Shown here: positions 1 to 7,836 of the stretch, piece after piece
Layout: each line of letters begins with the position of its first letter
How positions within the stretch are numbered: the first letter of the stretch is position 1
Origin: Bradyrhizobium sp. LLZ17
GTDB lineage: Bacteria > Pseudomonadota > Alphaproteobacteria > Rhizobiales > Xanthobacteraceae
Assembly (NCBI RefSeq): GCF_041200145.1
Contig: NZ_CP165734.1
Location: 620,001 to 684,000, forward strand
DNA: 64,000 nucleotides
Reading direction: 5' to 3'
The notes under the pieces: model-generated
Seen by the model: only the letters and a program-made list of their open reading frames with translations
What the model was told of the DNA's origin: nothing
Databases searched by the model: none
Translations under genes and position numbers: made by a program

Positions 1-31
1 GTCGCAGGTTCGAGCCCTGCCACTCCTGCCA
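1..31 (+). tRNA. tRNA-Trp, 3' end only (left attachment site)
   Basis: The window opens inside a tRNA: T-arm GGTTCGAGCCC, acceptor strand CACTCCT and discriminator plus CCA ending at 31. The matching copy at 16174-16218 also contains the anticodon region CTCCAAA with CCA, which identifies the tRNA as tRNA-Trp. The 5' part lies before the window, so this is presumably the functional gene, rebuilt by integration. Confidence 0.85.
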
Positions 32-384
32 AGCAATCTCAATGACTTAGCAGGAATTCGACGGGGCCGCGCTACCGGAAAATTGGCCCTAGGTAGCGCC
101 CGGGTAGCAGCGCGATAGTTGTCCGCCATCTCCAGCAGGTCGGCTCGTTCCAATCTTTCGCCAGTTCCGGTTCAGCCGCTCGATGCGCCCGAGCTCGTCG
201 ATGTCGTGCCGGACTTTCGCGACCGAACCGGGACGGGAGTGGCTTTACGAGAAATTAGGACCGATTAGGTCTTATCCGTCGTTCGACTAGATCGCCCAAG
301 TCAACTCTGCGAAGGTCGGGTACCGACATCCTTCCGCGCCACATAGATACTGCGTAACATAGCCGCGAAACGCCGCGAGGTTGC
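32..384. other. Left end of the element, non-coding, with possible integrase arm sites
   Basis: I see no convincing gene here. An inverted copy of GGTAGCGC is at 69-76 (GCGCTACC) and two direct GGTAGC copies start at 92 and 103, one helical turn apart. The same 11-base spacing occurs at 16028 and 16039 beside the integrase, so these are candidate arm-type binding sites. Confidence 0.45.
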
Positions 385-654
385 ATGCCATCTGAAAAGA
401 AAATTAAGATTGAGTTCGTGCCAGGCCAAATCGTTGAAGGCCACGAAGTGAGTGTGGACGAGTCGACTGAGAAGTGGAGCGAATATATGCTGTCCGATGG
501 TACCGTCTTGCGCGGTAAGATCACGATCATCGGCGCCGTCAGGGTCGAGGGCCATTGGGATCCTCAAGGAAACCCCATGTACCAGATGAACATGGCGCCC
601 ACGGTCGTAATTTCGAGTTCTCCTGACAGGTTGAAGCAGAGAACAGGCAAATGA
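385..654 (+). CDS. Small protein of unknown function, first gene of a three-gene module
   Basis: This 89-residue soluble protein contains a stretch around residues 25-45 (DESTEKW, LSDGT) that I recall from small hypothetical proteins in other bacteria. There is no signal peptide or membrane segment. Its stop codon overlaps the start of the next gene (ATGA at 651-654), and that gene in turn overlaps a third, so the three are almost certainly co-translated. I do not recognise a function. It is the lead gene of a cargo module at the left end of the element. Confidence 0.7.
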   Translation: MPSEKKIKIEFVPGQIVEGHEVSVDESTEKWSEYMLSDGTVLRGKITIIGAVRVEGHWDPQGNPMYQMNMAPTVVISSSPDRLKQRTGK

Positions 655-1160
655 GATTGCGCACTCAAACCAACAAATTGGTTACTCAATACGCGGTCAA
701 TGCTTGTGCTCTCGAAAAGGTTCGGGAGACTGAGCAGTTTAGCCTGCTAACTGGGGCTTCCTTTGCGCCGATCGAATGTCGCACCATCTCATTCATGGGT
801 TATCAGACCATCGGCCTGACGGTAGTGTGCGAGATGGACAGCACAAAGGTGCTGGTAGATCACGACTGGGCACTCTTCCAGGAGCTGGTGCGGCAATGGC
901 ATAGTCAGCGGGGCACAACATCTTCGCCGCTCGACATGGCGATGTGTCCTGCCTATCAGCAAATGCTCGCAATGGGCGAGCGCGCTGTACCTCTTATTCT
1001 GAAGCAATTAGAGCTTGAAAGCGATGACCCAGATCATTGGTTCTGGGCACTGAATTTTCTTACCGGTGAAGATCCCGTCCAAGATGAAGATCGCGGAAAT
1101 ATGAGAAAGATGAGTGCCGCATGGCTGCGCTGGGGCCGCAACAACCTACTTGTGATTTAA
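651..1160 (+). CDS. Hypothetical protein with HEAT-like C-terminus, second gene of the module
   Basis: The product has 169 residues. The C-terminal half contains GERAVPLILKQLE, WFWALNFLTGEDPV and AWLRWG, a helical pattern reminiscent of a HEAT-type repeat and of a recurrent uncharacterised family. The start ATG overlaps the preceding stop. The 3' end overlaps the next gene by 40 bases, which implies coordinated translation. No signal peptide or membrane segment is visible. A partner or immunity role for the downstream Cys/His protein would be inference only. Confidence 0.75.
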   Translation: MRLRTQTNKLVTQYAVNACALEKVRETEQFSLLTGASFAPIECRTISFMGYQTIGLTVVCEMDSTKVLVDHDWALFQELVRQWHSQRGTTSSPLDMAMCPAYQQMLAMGERAVPLILKQLELESDDPDHWFWALNFLTGEDPVQDEDRGNMRKMSAAWLRWGRNNLLVI

Positions 1161-1675
1161 CCGGGGGAAGTTGGAGGCAGGCTGACCATCCAAAACTGAA
1201 TGACAATAATGGTCGCGTCACCAGTCCGAAGAAAAACTCCTACAACTGCATAGCTTGGGCCGCCACCGGGTCTACGGAGTCCGAGTGGTGGTGGCCCACG
1301 CTTCCGGGCATGCCAAAAGTTAGCTATTGGCCGCCTGAAGCGCCATCGGAACTCACGATCTCAGCGTTCGAAAAGGCCTTCCAAAGCGTGGGTTATGCCA
1401 GCTGCAAGGATGGCAAGCCTGAAGAAGGATTCGAGAAGATCGCACTTTATGCGAAGAAAACTCCATCCGGACCGATCCCAACTCATGCGGCCCGCCAACT
1501 CGCTGGTGGGAAGTGGACGAGCAAAATGGGACCCCTTCAGGACATAGAGCATCACAAGCCGGGGCACGTGACAGGCCCCGTATACGGAGCAGTAGTTGGT
1601 TACATGAAGCGGAGGCTTCAGGACCCTCTGACAACCGCGGAGGACGCCGGTCCTTCGCAAGCTAACGAAAGCTGA
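1121..1675 (+). CDS. Papain/NlpC-like domain protein of unknown function (DUF7689-type), third gene of the module
   Basis: The product has 184 residues. The core motif SYNCIAWAA places Cys43 at the start of a predicted helix. A strand EKIALYA and PTHAARQL (His122) follow, then WTSKMG and DIEHH (Asp141, His144). The order Cys, His, polar residue on adjacent strands resembles papain-fold NlpC/P60 or CHAP enzymes, although overall similarity is weak. From memory it matches a Pfam domain of unknown function (DUF7689), which was not checked. There is no signal peptide, so it should act in the cytoplasm. The start at 1121 lies inside the upstream gene, and I see no later in-frame ATG before the conserved region. 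Confidence 0.75.
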   Translation: MAALGPQQPTCDLTGGSWRQADHPKLNDNNGRVTSPKKNSYNCIAWAATGSTESEWWWPTLPGMPKVSYWPPEAPSELTISAFEKAFQSVGYASCKDGKPEEGFEKIALYAKKTPSGPIPTHAARQLAGGKWTSKMGPLQDIEHHKPGHVTGPVYGAVVGYMKRRLQDPLTTAEDAGPSQANES

Positions 1676-1797
1676 TAGCCCGAAGATACTAAGCTTATCC
1701 CATTTTCCACACCCACGACGCGCAGTAGCTCTCGCGCGCTCCGAGGCCCAAGCCATTGACGATTTGACTCTCGCCGGCGCCTCGTTTGGATGGCGGC

Positions 1798-2049
1798 ATG
1801 AGCAAGGCGGAGAACCGGGCGGCTGCGAAAGCCTATCACCAGGAGCAAGAACGGAAGCGCCGAGAACTAGCACGGGCTGAAGCTATCAAAGCGGACCTGG
1901 TCGAGCTCGAGCGGCTTCGGCGCTACCTGATGTTCGGCAAGAAGGTCGGCGAACCGGCGCACGAGCTCATCGACGCAATTGATGACTATGTGCAGAAGCT
2001 GACCGGTGACCGCACGACGCTCCACACGCATAACCATCGGTGCGGATAA
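1798..2049 (+). CDS. Small charged hypothetical protein
   Basis: The product has 83 residues. The first half is rich in Glu, Lys, Arg and Ala and should form a long helix or coiled coil. I chose the ATG at 1798 because GGATGGCGG precedes it closely; an in-frame ATG 12 bases earlier is also possible. I recognise no family. It stands alone between the three-gene module and further small cargo genes. Confidence 0.55.
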   Translation: MSKAENRAAAKAYHQEQERKRRELARAEAIKADLVELERLRRYLMFGKKVGEPAHELIDAIDDYVQKLTGDRTTLHTHNHRCG

Positions 2050-2271
2050 TGGTCCCCCGGAAGCTGCGGCAAGCGCTGCGCCCCTTAGGAACTCGCGCCC
2101 GGGACGCTGCTTGATGTTTGCCGGCTTGCCCCAGAGCTGGCAGAGCGGCCCCGGCGGTAACCCCATCTCCCTTGAAGGCCGGGGCCGTCTCTCCGCCTTG
2201 ACGTGGAGCTGTCTGAAGAGACAGGGTACTGTCCCATTCTTGTGTTTTCTATTTTCCTCCGAGGTGTTTCC

Positions 2272-2484
2272 ATGGCCAAAACGAATTGTTTGATTGTCCG
2301 GGCCTACGGCAGAAAACTGGATCATCTGCGTGGTGAAGCCTCCCGCATTGCTGGGGGAAGCAAGGCCGATTGGTGGGTCGAGCGAGCTGACAAGGGCACG
2401 AGATTTTGCTTCGACGATGCTGCTGCCAAGAATTCCTTCGCCTTGATCTGCGAAAACTCCGCCGTCCCGTGCCTTGAAGCTTAG
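2272..2484 (+). CDS. Small hypothetical protein
   Basis: The 70-residue product starts at the ATG preceded by a GAGGTG ribosome-binding site. The sequence contains WWVERADKGTRFCFDD and reads as a compact alpha/beta protein. No family is recognised, and there is no signal or membrane segment. An upstream in-frame start at 2203 exists but lacks a comparable ribosome-binding site. Confidence 0.6.
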   Translation: MAKTNCLIVRAYGRKLDHLRGEASRIAGGSKADWWVERADKGTRFCFDDAAAKNSFALICENSAVPCLEA

Positions 2485-2563
2485 GCCCGCCAGCGTTAAC
2501 CAAGGCGCCTGAGGCTCGCCCTCTCAGCTCTTGTGCCGCTGCCTCCGTGATATAGTCCCTGGC

Positions 2564-2851
2564 ATGCGTCTCCGACACTTTGCAATACAGATGCTGGTCT
2601 ATTGGCTGTCAGTCGCCCTCGGCTTGTATCTGATTGCAACTGCGACCAGCGTAGCGGTGCTTTTGCTGATCATAGGCGGCCTTCTACTCGGATGGCTTTA
2701 CTGGTGGGCCATTTTACGCGTCCGATGGGACATGCAATGGAAGCGTGACAGGCTTCGTCGCATCCGCGAAATCCAAGCTAACTCTAATCAGTTCTGGAAG
2801 GAGCCGCCGGGTCAACATGCAGCCGATGGGCAGCACAGGGTTGGCTTCTAG
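2564..2851 (+). CDS. Small membrane protein of unknown function
   Basis: The product has 95 residues from the ATG at 2564. Two hydrophobic segments (about residues 7-27 and 29-50) are followed by a basic cytoplasmic-type tail (KRDRLRRIREIQ). No family is recognised. It precedes another small two-helix membrane protein in the same direction. Confidence 0.55.
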   Translation: MRLRHFAIQMLVYWLSVALGLYLIATATSVAVLLLIIGGLLLGWLYWWAILRVRWDMQWKRDRLRRIREIQANSNQFWKEPPGQHAADGQHRVGF

Positions 2852-2908
2852 GCCTGGGGACATTGACCAACAGACTTGCTAAAGTCGGCCAATTCCCGGG
2901 AGGCTCTG

Positions 2909-3112
2909 GTGAAAGACGTCAGTTTTTGGATTGCGACGCTTGCCGCCTTTTCATCTGCGGTTCTTGGAGTAAGCGCTGGAGTGCTGAGAATGCGTGACAA
3001 TGAGGACAAATTGATCGACGATCTAAGGCGGCAGTCTCACCTCGCTGCATGGGCAGCAGCCTTCGCTGGCATATCTGTGCTCGCGCAGGCGATCGAACGA
3101 ATGTTGAAGTAA
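2909..3112 (+). CDS. Small two-helix membrane protein
   Basis: This 67-residue protein has a GTG start chosen because GGGAGG ends five bases upstream; the earlier in-frame TTG at 2876 has no such site. Hydrophobic segments near residues 4-25 and 45-60 flank a charged loop (RMRDNEDKLIDDLRR). The function is unknown. Confidence 0.5.
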   Translation: MKDVSFWIATLAAFSSAVLGVSAGVLRMRDNEDKLIDDLRRQSHLAAWAAAFAGISVLAQAIERMLK

Positions 3113-3178
3113 CAGCCAACCGTTCAGATCTTGCGATCGTCGACAGGGCAACACCGCGGGGCCGCAACCTCGCTCCCC

Positions 3179-3484
3179 CTACTGCGGCAGGCACAGTCCG
3201 GTGTACGCGTGGAAGTCGTACCCCTCCGGGCAGACCGCTGAGCCAAGCCGATTCCAACGCGGTGGAACGCCCCCGCCGTAGCCGCCGCCGGCGTACCCGC
3301 GGCGACCGCCAGAATACCCGCGGGAGATACACAGACCATCGCCAGCGTAAAAGTCGAAGCCGTTCGGGCACACGGCCGAGCCCTGCCAATTCCAGCGAGG
3401 CGGCACAGCTTGCTGGGCCGATGCGGCCCCATTGGATACCGAGAAAACAGCCATTGCAACTGCAGCGGCGGCTACGGATTTCAC
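3179..3484 (-). CDS. Secreted GSAVCP tandem-repeat protein A
   Basis: The product has 101 residues. A signal peptide ends near ASA/QQ. Two repeats of about 28 residues follow, each with WN, GSAVCP, an aromatic-Asp-aromatic pair and a second Cys (…GLC). They are joined by a Gly/Tyr-rich linker (GGRRGYAGGGYGGG). Each repeat has two Cys, so one disulfide per repeat is plausible in the periplasm. I prefer the GTG at 3484, about eight bases after GAGGGGAGA; a TTG at 3490 is too close to that site. It is divergent from a related gene starting at 3627. Confidence 0.8.
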   Translation of the reverse strand: MKSVAAAAVAMAVFSVSNGAASAQQAVPPRWNWQGSAVCPNGFDFYAGDGLCISRGYSGGRRGYAGGGYGGGVPPRWNRLGSAVCPEGYDFHAYTGLCLPQ

Positions 3485-3626
3485 GACCAATCTCCCCTCG
3501 TGACGGCGAGCATCTCTCCTGACCGCTGAACTGTAGCTGAACGACGAAACGGTCCGCCCGTAAACCGGCGACGAATTCAGGAGGTGTTCAGGTTGTTAGC
3601 CCTAAGTCGCGGACCCGGAGAGGTAC

Positions 3627-3923
3627 ATGTCGATACTTCAGGTAGTGCTGACGGTTGCTTTGACTTTCCTGGCCGCGGGCCCGGCTTTGGCTGGGTTGAT
3701 TGACGAGCCTCGAGCTCCGTTACCTGAGGTTCGAGCATCTTGGAACAGGGCCGGTTCGGCCGTCTGCCCGCCAGATTACGATTACGTTGCACGGATTCGT
3801 CGCTGTGTTGCGCGTTCGGCTATGGTGGGCGCCGTCCCTGCGCAGCGAAATCGCAGCGGCTCGGCTGTTTGCCCGCCGTACTACGACTACTTGGTGCGGT
3901 ACAGGGTCTGTCTTCCACGATAA
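3627..3923 (+). CDS. Secreted GSAVCP tandem-repeat protein B
   Basis: The product has 98 residues. The signal peptide probably ends at ALA/GL near residue 22. Two repeats carry NRxGSAVCPP, YDY and a following Cys, the same plan as the divergent gene at 3179-3484 but with a short linker and a more basic composition. A GGAGAGG ribosome-binding site precedes the ATG. The function is unknown. The shared architecture and divergent placement suggest an old duplication or a two-subunit extracytoplasmic system. Confidence 0.8.
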   Translation: MSILQVVLTVALTFLAAGPALAGLIDEPRAPLPEVRASWNRAGSAVCPPDYDYVARIRRCVARSAMVGAVPAQRNRSGSAVCPPYYDYLVRYRVCLPR

Positions 3924-3964
3924 TCTCGATTATCGAGGAGCGAGCAACCCGTGAAATCTCAACG

Positions 3965-3998
3965 AAAAACCCGCCGGCTACCGGAGCCGGCGGGTTCT
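3965..3998. terminator. Bidirectional terminator between convergent genes
   Basis: A perfect 12-base stem (AACCCGCCGGCT at 3968-3979, AGCCGGCGGGTT at 3985-3996) encloses a five-base loop. The AAAAA at 3965-3969 gives a U-run for leftward transcripts from the gene ending at 4148. For the rightward gene ending at 3923 the U-run is weak. Confidence 0.75.
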
Positions 3999-4147
3999 CA
4001 ATGCCCATGCGTACCACGGTACTCGTCACCAATCCGCGATGATCGATCGTACCGCGCACCCGTTGACGGCTGGTTACCGCCTCAGCCGCCTTCTATGCGT
4101 CATCAGCCGCTGCCGGTCGCGCTTTCGGTGGATCTTGCGCCGGCGCT

Positions 4148-4855
4148 TCATAGTCCGCGCTCCCTCAAGATCCGGTCGACCATGGACTCGATCTTGCGTT
4201 TCTGAGCGTCCGGCAAGGTCCGCACCACCGCCGCAAGCTCTGCACCTGTCATGTTGGGGCCCAGCACGATCGGATCAGCCTCGAAGACGCGCCCCTTGCC
4301 TCCGAGCAACCATTCCACGTTGACGCCGTGCTTCTCGGTGAACTCGGCTATCGCGTGATGCTTGAGCGAGAGGGTCGGTTTAATCTCCTGGTGCGACAGG
4401 TCGCGAGCCGCGGCGACGTGCCTGATGCGCTGCCGCATCGCTGCTTTGAATTCCCGCCGATGTTCGAGCTCCTCGGTTTTAGAGCGGCGCTGTGGTTCAA
4501 TGAGTGGTGCCGGCGCAGGGGGCGACGACTGGGCTGCGGCAATCGCGGCCTGGAGTTTGCTTTCGGCGGTCGTGAGTAACTTGTCGCGCGCGGCCGCGTG
4601 CTCCCGGTCGCGCTGCAATTGCTGTTGGATGGACCTGAGCTTGGTCCGCGCCTTGCCGATATCCCGACGGACGTCATACGATAGAGCCGCCTCGTCAGCT
4701 TTCACGATCGAATTGTAGCTGCGGAAGACCAGGGTGTGTATGGCCGGTCCGCTTTGCCTGCGGCTGACGGTCTGGCGGAAATTGCCGGGCCGGTCGTTCT
4801 CGGAAGACAGAGCACGGGCAGATGGCCGGGCGAACAGTTCGAGGATGTTGCTCAT
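4148..4855 (-). CDS. Probable DNA-binding regulator with C-terminal HTH-like region
   Basis: The product has 235 residues. The middle (about 65-110) is a charged helical stretch. The C-terminal third (RIRHVAAARDLS, then FTEKHGVNVEWLLGGKG) matches the layout of XRE-type helix-turn-helix regulators, in which VEWLL-GKG marks the end of the domain. The ATG at 4855 overlaps the upstream stop (ATGA), so the two genes are translationally coupled. An upstream in-frame start would add 15 basic residues. It may control this element or its cargo. The target is unknown. Confidence 0.65.
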   Translation of the reverse strand: MSNILELFARPSARALSSENDRPGNFRQTVSRRQSGPAIHTLVFRSYNSIVKADEAALSYDVRRDIGKARTKLRSIQQQLQRDREHAAARDKLLTTAESKLQAAIAAAQSSPPAPAPLIEPQRRSKTEELEHRREFKAAMRQRIRHVAAARDLSHQEIKPTLSLKHHAIAEFTEKHGVNVEWLLGGKGRVFEADPIVLGPNMTGAELAAVVRTLPDAQKRKIESMVDRILRERGL

Positions 4856-5385
4856 GCCCGCACCCCGCTCTGTTCGATCGCCGCGGCGACGCTCGTGCAA
4901 AGCGTCTTCACGACCTTGACGCTGCCGGACTCATCGAGCCCTGGCGGCATCTGCCAGTCCTCGAGCGTCGTAATGTATTTCAGCAGGGCTGCGACGCCGG
5001 CGAGAGTCGAGGGCCGGAACGTGAAAAGGACATCTATTTGCTCAAACAGCGCGTCGCTCGTCCGCGAGGTCTCGTCCTCCGCATCCGAACGGTCCGGGTG
5101 CGCGTGCTCCAACGGCGCCCACCTGTCGACGGCGGCGGTGTATTCGACGGAAAGCAGTTTGTACCGATCGATCGCCGCAAAGACGGGATCGGGCACAGCC
5201 GCGGCGGCCGGCAGTGCAACGGGCAGCACGGTCAGGGCGCCGAGCATGCTCCGGCGGGATAGGCCCTGAGCGGGCTTGCGGCACTCGCTGGCGCGTTCGG
5301 GATTTTCCCGCAGTCTGGTGGCGGATTGGGACGGAAACGAATCCACGGACTCCGCTCGCGGCGGATTAGGTCTTTCGATGGTCAT
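4852..5385 (-). CDS. Hypothetical protein with internal Tat-like motif
   Basis: The product has 177 residues from the ATG at 5385. An SRRSMLGAL stretch followed by a short hydrophobic Ala-rich segment (about residues 45-65) resembles a twin-arginine signal that is unusually far from the N-terminus. The rest is helical and acidic. The gene overlaps the HTH regulator downstream by four bases. No family is recognised. If the Tat-like segment is functional the C-terminal part would be periplasmic. Confidence 0.55.
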   Translation of the reverse strand: MTIERPNPPRAESVDSFPSQSATRLRENPERASECRKPAQGLSRRSMLGALTVLPVALPAAAAVPDPVFAAIDRYKLLSVEYTAAVDRWAPLEHAHPDRSDAEDETSRTSDALFEQIDVLFTFRPSTLAGVAALLKYITTLEDWQMPPGLDESGSVKVVKTLCTSVAAAIEQSGVRA

Positions 5386-5907
5386 GGTGGTGCTCGCGGT
5401 TTGAACCGGCTTCTGAAGGCCGGGCGCCAGCGGGACGGCACTGGCACCGGGAGTTTCAGAACACGTCCGCGAGAACGTGCGCCATCGGCCTTTACCCCGA
5501 AGGGCTGTTGCATAGCCGTGGCACTCCCGGCATAGTGAGCCGGTCGCAGCCCACGGCAAAATGGGCGCGGTACAATTTCAGCGGACAAGGAAGCCCGGCA
5601 AGGCTCTTGGCCCGCCTATCGCGGATGAAGCGCAATCCCCGGCAAGGGACCGCTTCGGGAGTTCTGAAGCTCCGCGATCATCCCATCATGATTTGCTTAA
5701 CGAAGTCCATCCCCTTTCGGGGCCGAGCCACGGACGACGTCGCCCGGGGGCCCGCCTCAATCGTGCAATGTCGCGGCCTGAACCCGTTTCGCAATGTAGC
5801 CCGCTGACCGCCAGATGCCGTAGGCGAATATTTCAAGCTGACTTGGAACCTCGCAATTGGGGGCCTAGTTGATCATCTTTGTACGTGCTCACGTTGATGG
5901 AGGAGCC
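5386..5907. other. Intergenic region without a convincing gene
   Basis: This is the divergent gap between the Tat-like gene (leftward) and the membrane protein at 5908 (rightward). It should hold both promoters, but I could not pick out convincing -35/-10 pairs. Reading frames here have no recognisable protein features. Confidence 0.5.
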
Positions 5908-6597
5908 ATGCTTGAACTAGTGTTCAAATGGGGACCGCCCATCGTAGGCGTGATGACACAACTCGTGAAGGCCTTCGATGACAGATCGACACTCCCAGAG
6001 CGCGTCCGCCGCATCTTGTACAAGGAGTTTTTGACCGGTCAGGAGGAGCTTGATCGTGCCAAGGCGGCCGAAGAGGATATCAGAAAGGTAGCAATCGAGC
6101 AGGACGAAGAAAAAATTCGCGGCCTGTTGGAGTATCGACGCCTCCGCCTTGAGCACGCCATGAACCTCTTCGCAGTTGCGGCCAACGCGCTCAAAGGAGT
6201 AGAGCGAGCTTGGTCACTCTATTATTTCGCGATCTGCGCCGCCAAGCTGGGCTACTCAATACCAGCGGAGCGCGAGCTTCTGAAGGCGAAAACTGAAAGC
6301 AAGAAGCTGCGGAAGGATCTTCTGGCGAAGGCGCCGGGAAGGATTGGAATGCTTACCGTCATGTTTGCAATTTCGGCAGGCGTTCTAACTTCACTGGTAT
6401 GGGGCTGGTGGTTACCCGGATTATTGGTCGGGCTCATTTGGCTGTTCGCGGCCGCTGTGTTCAACAGCGCGAACCCAGAAGATGCCGCTGAACTGGTCGC
6501 ACTACGCGAGCTGGACGAAACGATTGCACCTGATGATCCGAAATCACGATGGCCCGTGCCGCGATGGGCTCTGCAGTACGCAAGCGCCAAGAGTTAA
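5908..6597 (+). CDS. Hypothetical membrane-anchored protein with long helical domain
   Basis: The product has 229 residues. The N-terminal 140 residues are largely helical and charged (LTGQEELDRAKAAEEDIRK and similar). Two hydrophobic segments near residues 145-190 include SLVWGWWLPGLLVGLIWLF and should span the inner membrane, leaving a short soluble C-terminus. The ATG at 5908 follows GGAGG. I recognise no family. It is rightward, unlike the phage-type genes after it, so it is probably cargo. Confidence 0.65.
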   Translation: MLELVFKWGPPIVGVMTQLVKAFDDRSTLPERVRRILYKEFLTGQEELDRAKAAEEDIRKVAIEQDEEKIRGLLEYRRLRLEHAMNLFAVAANALKGVERAWSLYYFAICAAKLGYSIPAERELLKAKTESKKLRKDLLAKAPGRIGMLTVMFAISAGVLTSLVWGWWLPGLLVGLIWLFAAAVFNSANPEDAAELVALRELDETIAPDDPKSRWPVPRWALQYASAKS

Positions 6598-6669
6598 AGG
6601 CGTTCTCGGTTCTGACATCGCACAACACGCGCGCATCGGCCATCATGCCGATTGCCGGGCATGATGAGA

Positions 6670-7347
6670 TCAATACAGCCCGCCGATGCCGCTGGGGTCT
6701 CCGACCGCTGATTTTGCCGCTTGGCCGACAACCGCAGCTTCTGGGGCGACGAACAAGGACGCAATCTTGAACGCCGAGCTGATAAAATCGCCGGCAGCTC
6801 CAATCTTGCTTGCCGACCTGGTGTCGCTCGCAAGCTGGTCAGTTTCCGACGCGATATGCTGCTCGCCAGCCGCCGTGGTGCGCGCCGCATCTGCCATTGC
6901 CTTGTAGGAGTCAGCCTGTTCCTGATAGCCGGCCTCGGTGATCAATCCTTGCTGCCCGAGCACGGCCTTGGTGAGCGCGCCCTGCGATGCACTGTCGCGA
7001 AGGATGTCGAGTGCAGAACCAGACGCTGCAAATCCGGCGCCGGCAAAGTCCGCTCTCTGCTGGCCGATCTGCATGGTATTGCTGCGCTCCAGTTGCATTT
7101 GCTGGATTGCTGTCGACTGTTCGGTGAATTTCTCGTTTGCCTCGGCAAGCGAAGTCGCGCGATCGTAATTCGTCGCCTCGGCAAGATCGCCGGTGGCCTT
7201 CAACCGCAGCCCCTCGGCCTGGATGTTGAGGCCCTTCGCCTTCAGGTTGCCTTGTGCGAGGTCGCCGAAGCCGCTGAACAAGCTGGAAACCGCGTCGCCC
7301 CCATTGTCGAACGTGGACGACGAGACGGAAGGAAGAAGGTTCGGCAT
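6670..7347 (-). CDS. Phage internal virion/DNA-ejection-like protein
   Basis: The product has 225 residues. It is Ala/Gln/Ser-rich and helical with no signal peptide. NLKAKGLNIQAEGLRLKA, then FAGAGFAASGSALDILRDSA and QGALTKAV, form a pattern I recall from podovirus internal virion or DNA-transfer proteins. It is the last gene of a leftward run of small phage-type genes. No portal, capsid or tail gene accompanies it, so it may be a remnant or a satellite-borne virion protein. The assignment is by resemblance only. Confidence 0.55.
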   Translation of the reverse strand: MPNLLPSVSSSTFDNGGDAVSSLFSGFGDLAQGNLKAKGLNIQAEGLRLKATGDLAEATNYDRATSLAEANEKFTEQSTAIQQMQLERSNTMQIGQQRADFAGAGFAASGSALDILRDSASQGALTKAVLGQQGLITEAGYQEQADSYKAMADAARTTAAGEQHIASETDQLASDTRSASKIGAAGDFISSAFKIASLFVAPEAAVVGQAAKSAVGDPSGIGGLY

Positions 7348-7350
7348 CGC

Positions 7351-7596
7351 CTAAGCCCACACCCCAATCAGGTCGTGAAGGGTCTGCCGTGGGCCATCGA
7401 GCCCATTGACCGCAGCGGATGCTAAAATCGAGCGGCAGTGTGCAACGTCCGCGGCTTTCACGGCCGCAGCGTATGCTGCATAAGTCGCCGGTGTGCCGTC
7501 GTACGCAGCCTTTGCCGTCCCGAGCGCGGCCTGCCTCGTGCCTTCTGCGGCGACGATGTTCGCTTTGTGGGCCGATTCTTGTGCCGATGTGGTCAT
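7351..7596 (-). CDS. Small Ala-rich phage-type protein
   Basis: The 81-residue product is rich in Ala, with repeated AAY/AAV helical segments and no signal peptide. It ends four bases before the ejection-like gene and shares its operon. The function is unknown. Confidence 0.6.
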   Translation of the reverse strand: MTTSAQESAHKANIVAAEGTRQAALGTAKAAYDGTPATYAAYAAAVKAADVAHCRSILASAAVNGLDGPRQTLHDLIGVWA

Positions 7597-7611
7597 TGCG
7601 ATCTTCTCCTG

Positions 7612-7836
7612 TCAGGAAAGATAGACTTGCTTCGGTGGCTCGCTGTGCAGAAAGCCAGCGGGCACCTCCGAATATGCTTTTCGCAGCGCGTAGGCCTCCG
7701 CGGTGACGTCGGCAGTTTCGCACCCCTTGTGCCGGCGCAGGCTCTCAATCGATCGGCATTCCTCTGAACTGAGCGATGCAACGACCGTTCTGCATTCGCC
7801 CGTGGTGCGGTGTTCAAATTGGCACTGGTATCGCAT
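7612..7836 (-). CDS. Small Cys-containing phage-type protein
   Basis: The product has 74 residues with four Cys (MRYQCQF, GECR, EECRS, KGCE) that could bind metal. I chose the ATG at 7834-7836 because it overlaps the upstream stop as TAATG, the same coupling seen at other junctions of this operon. The function is unknown. Confidence 0.6.
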   Translation of the reverse strand: MRYQCQFEHRTTGECRTVVASLSSEECRSIESLRRHKGCETADVTAEAYALRKAYSEVPAGFLHSEPPKQVYLS

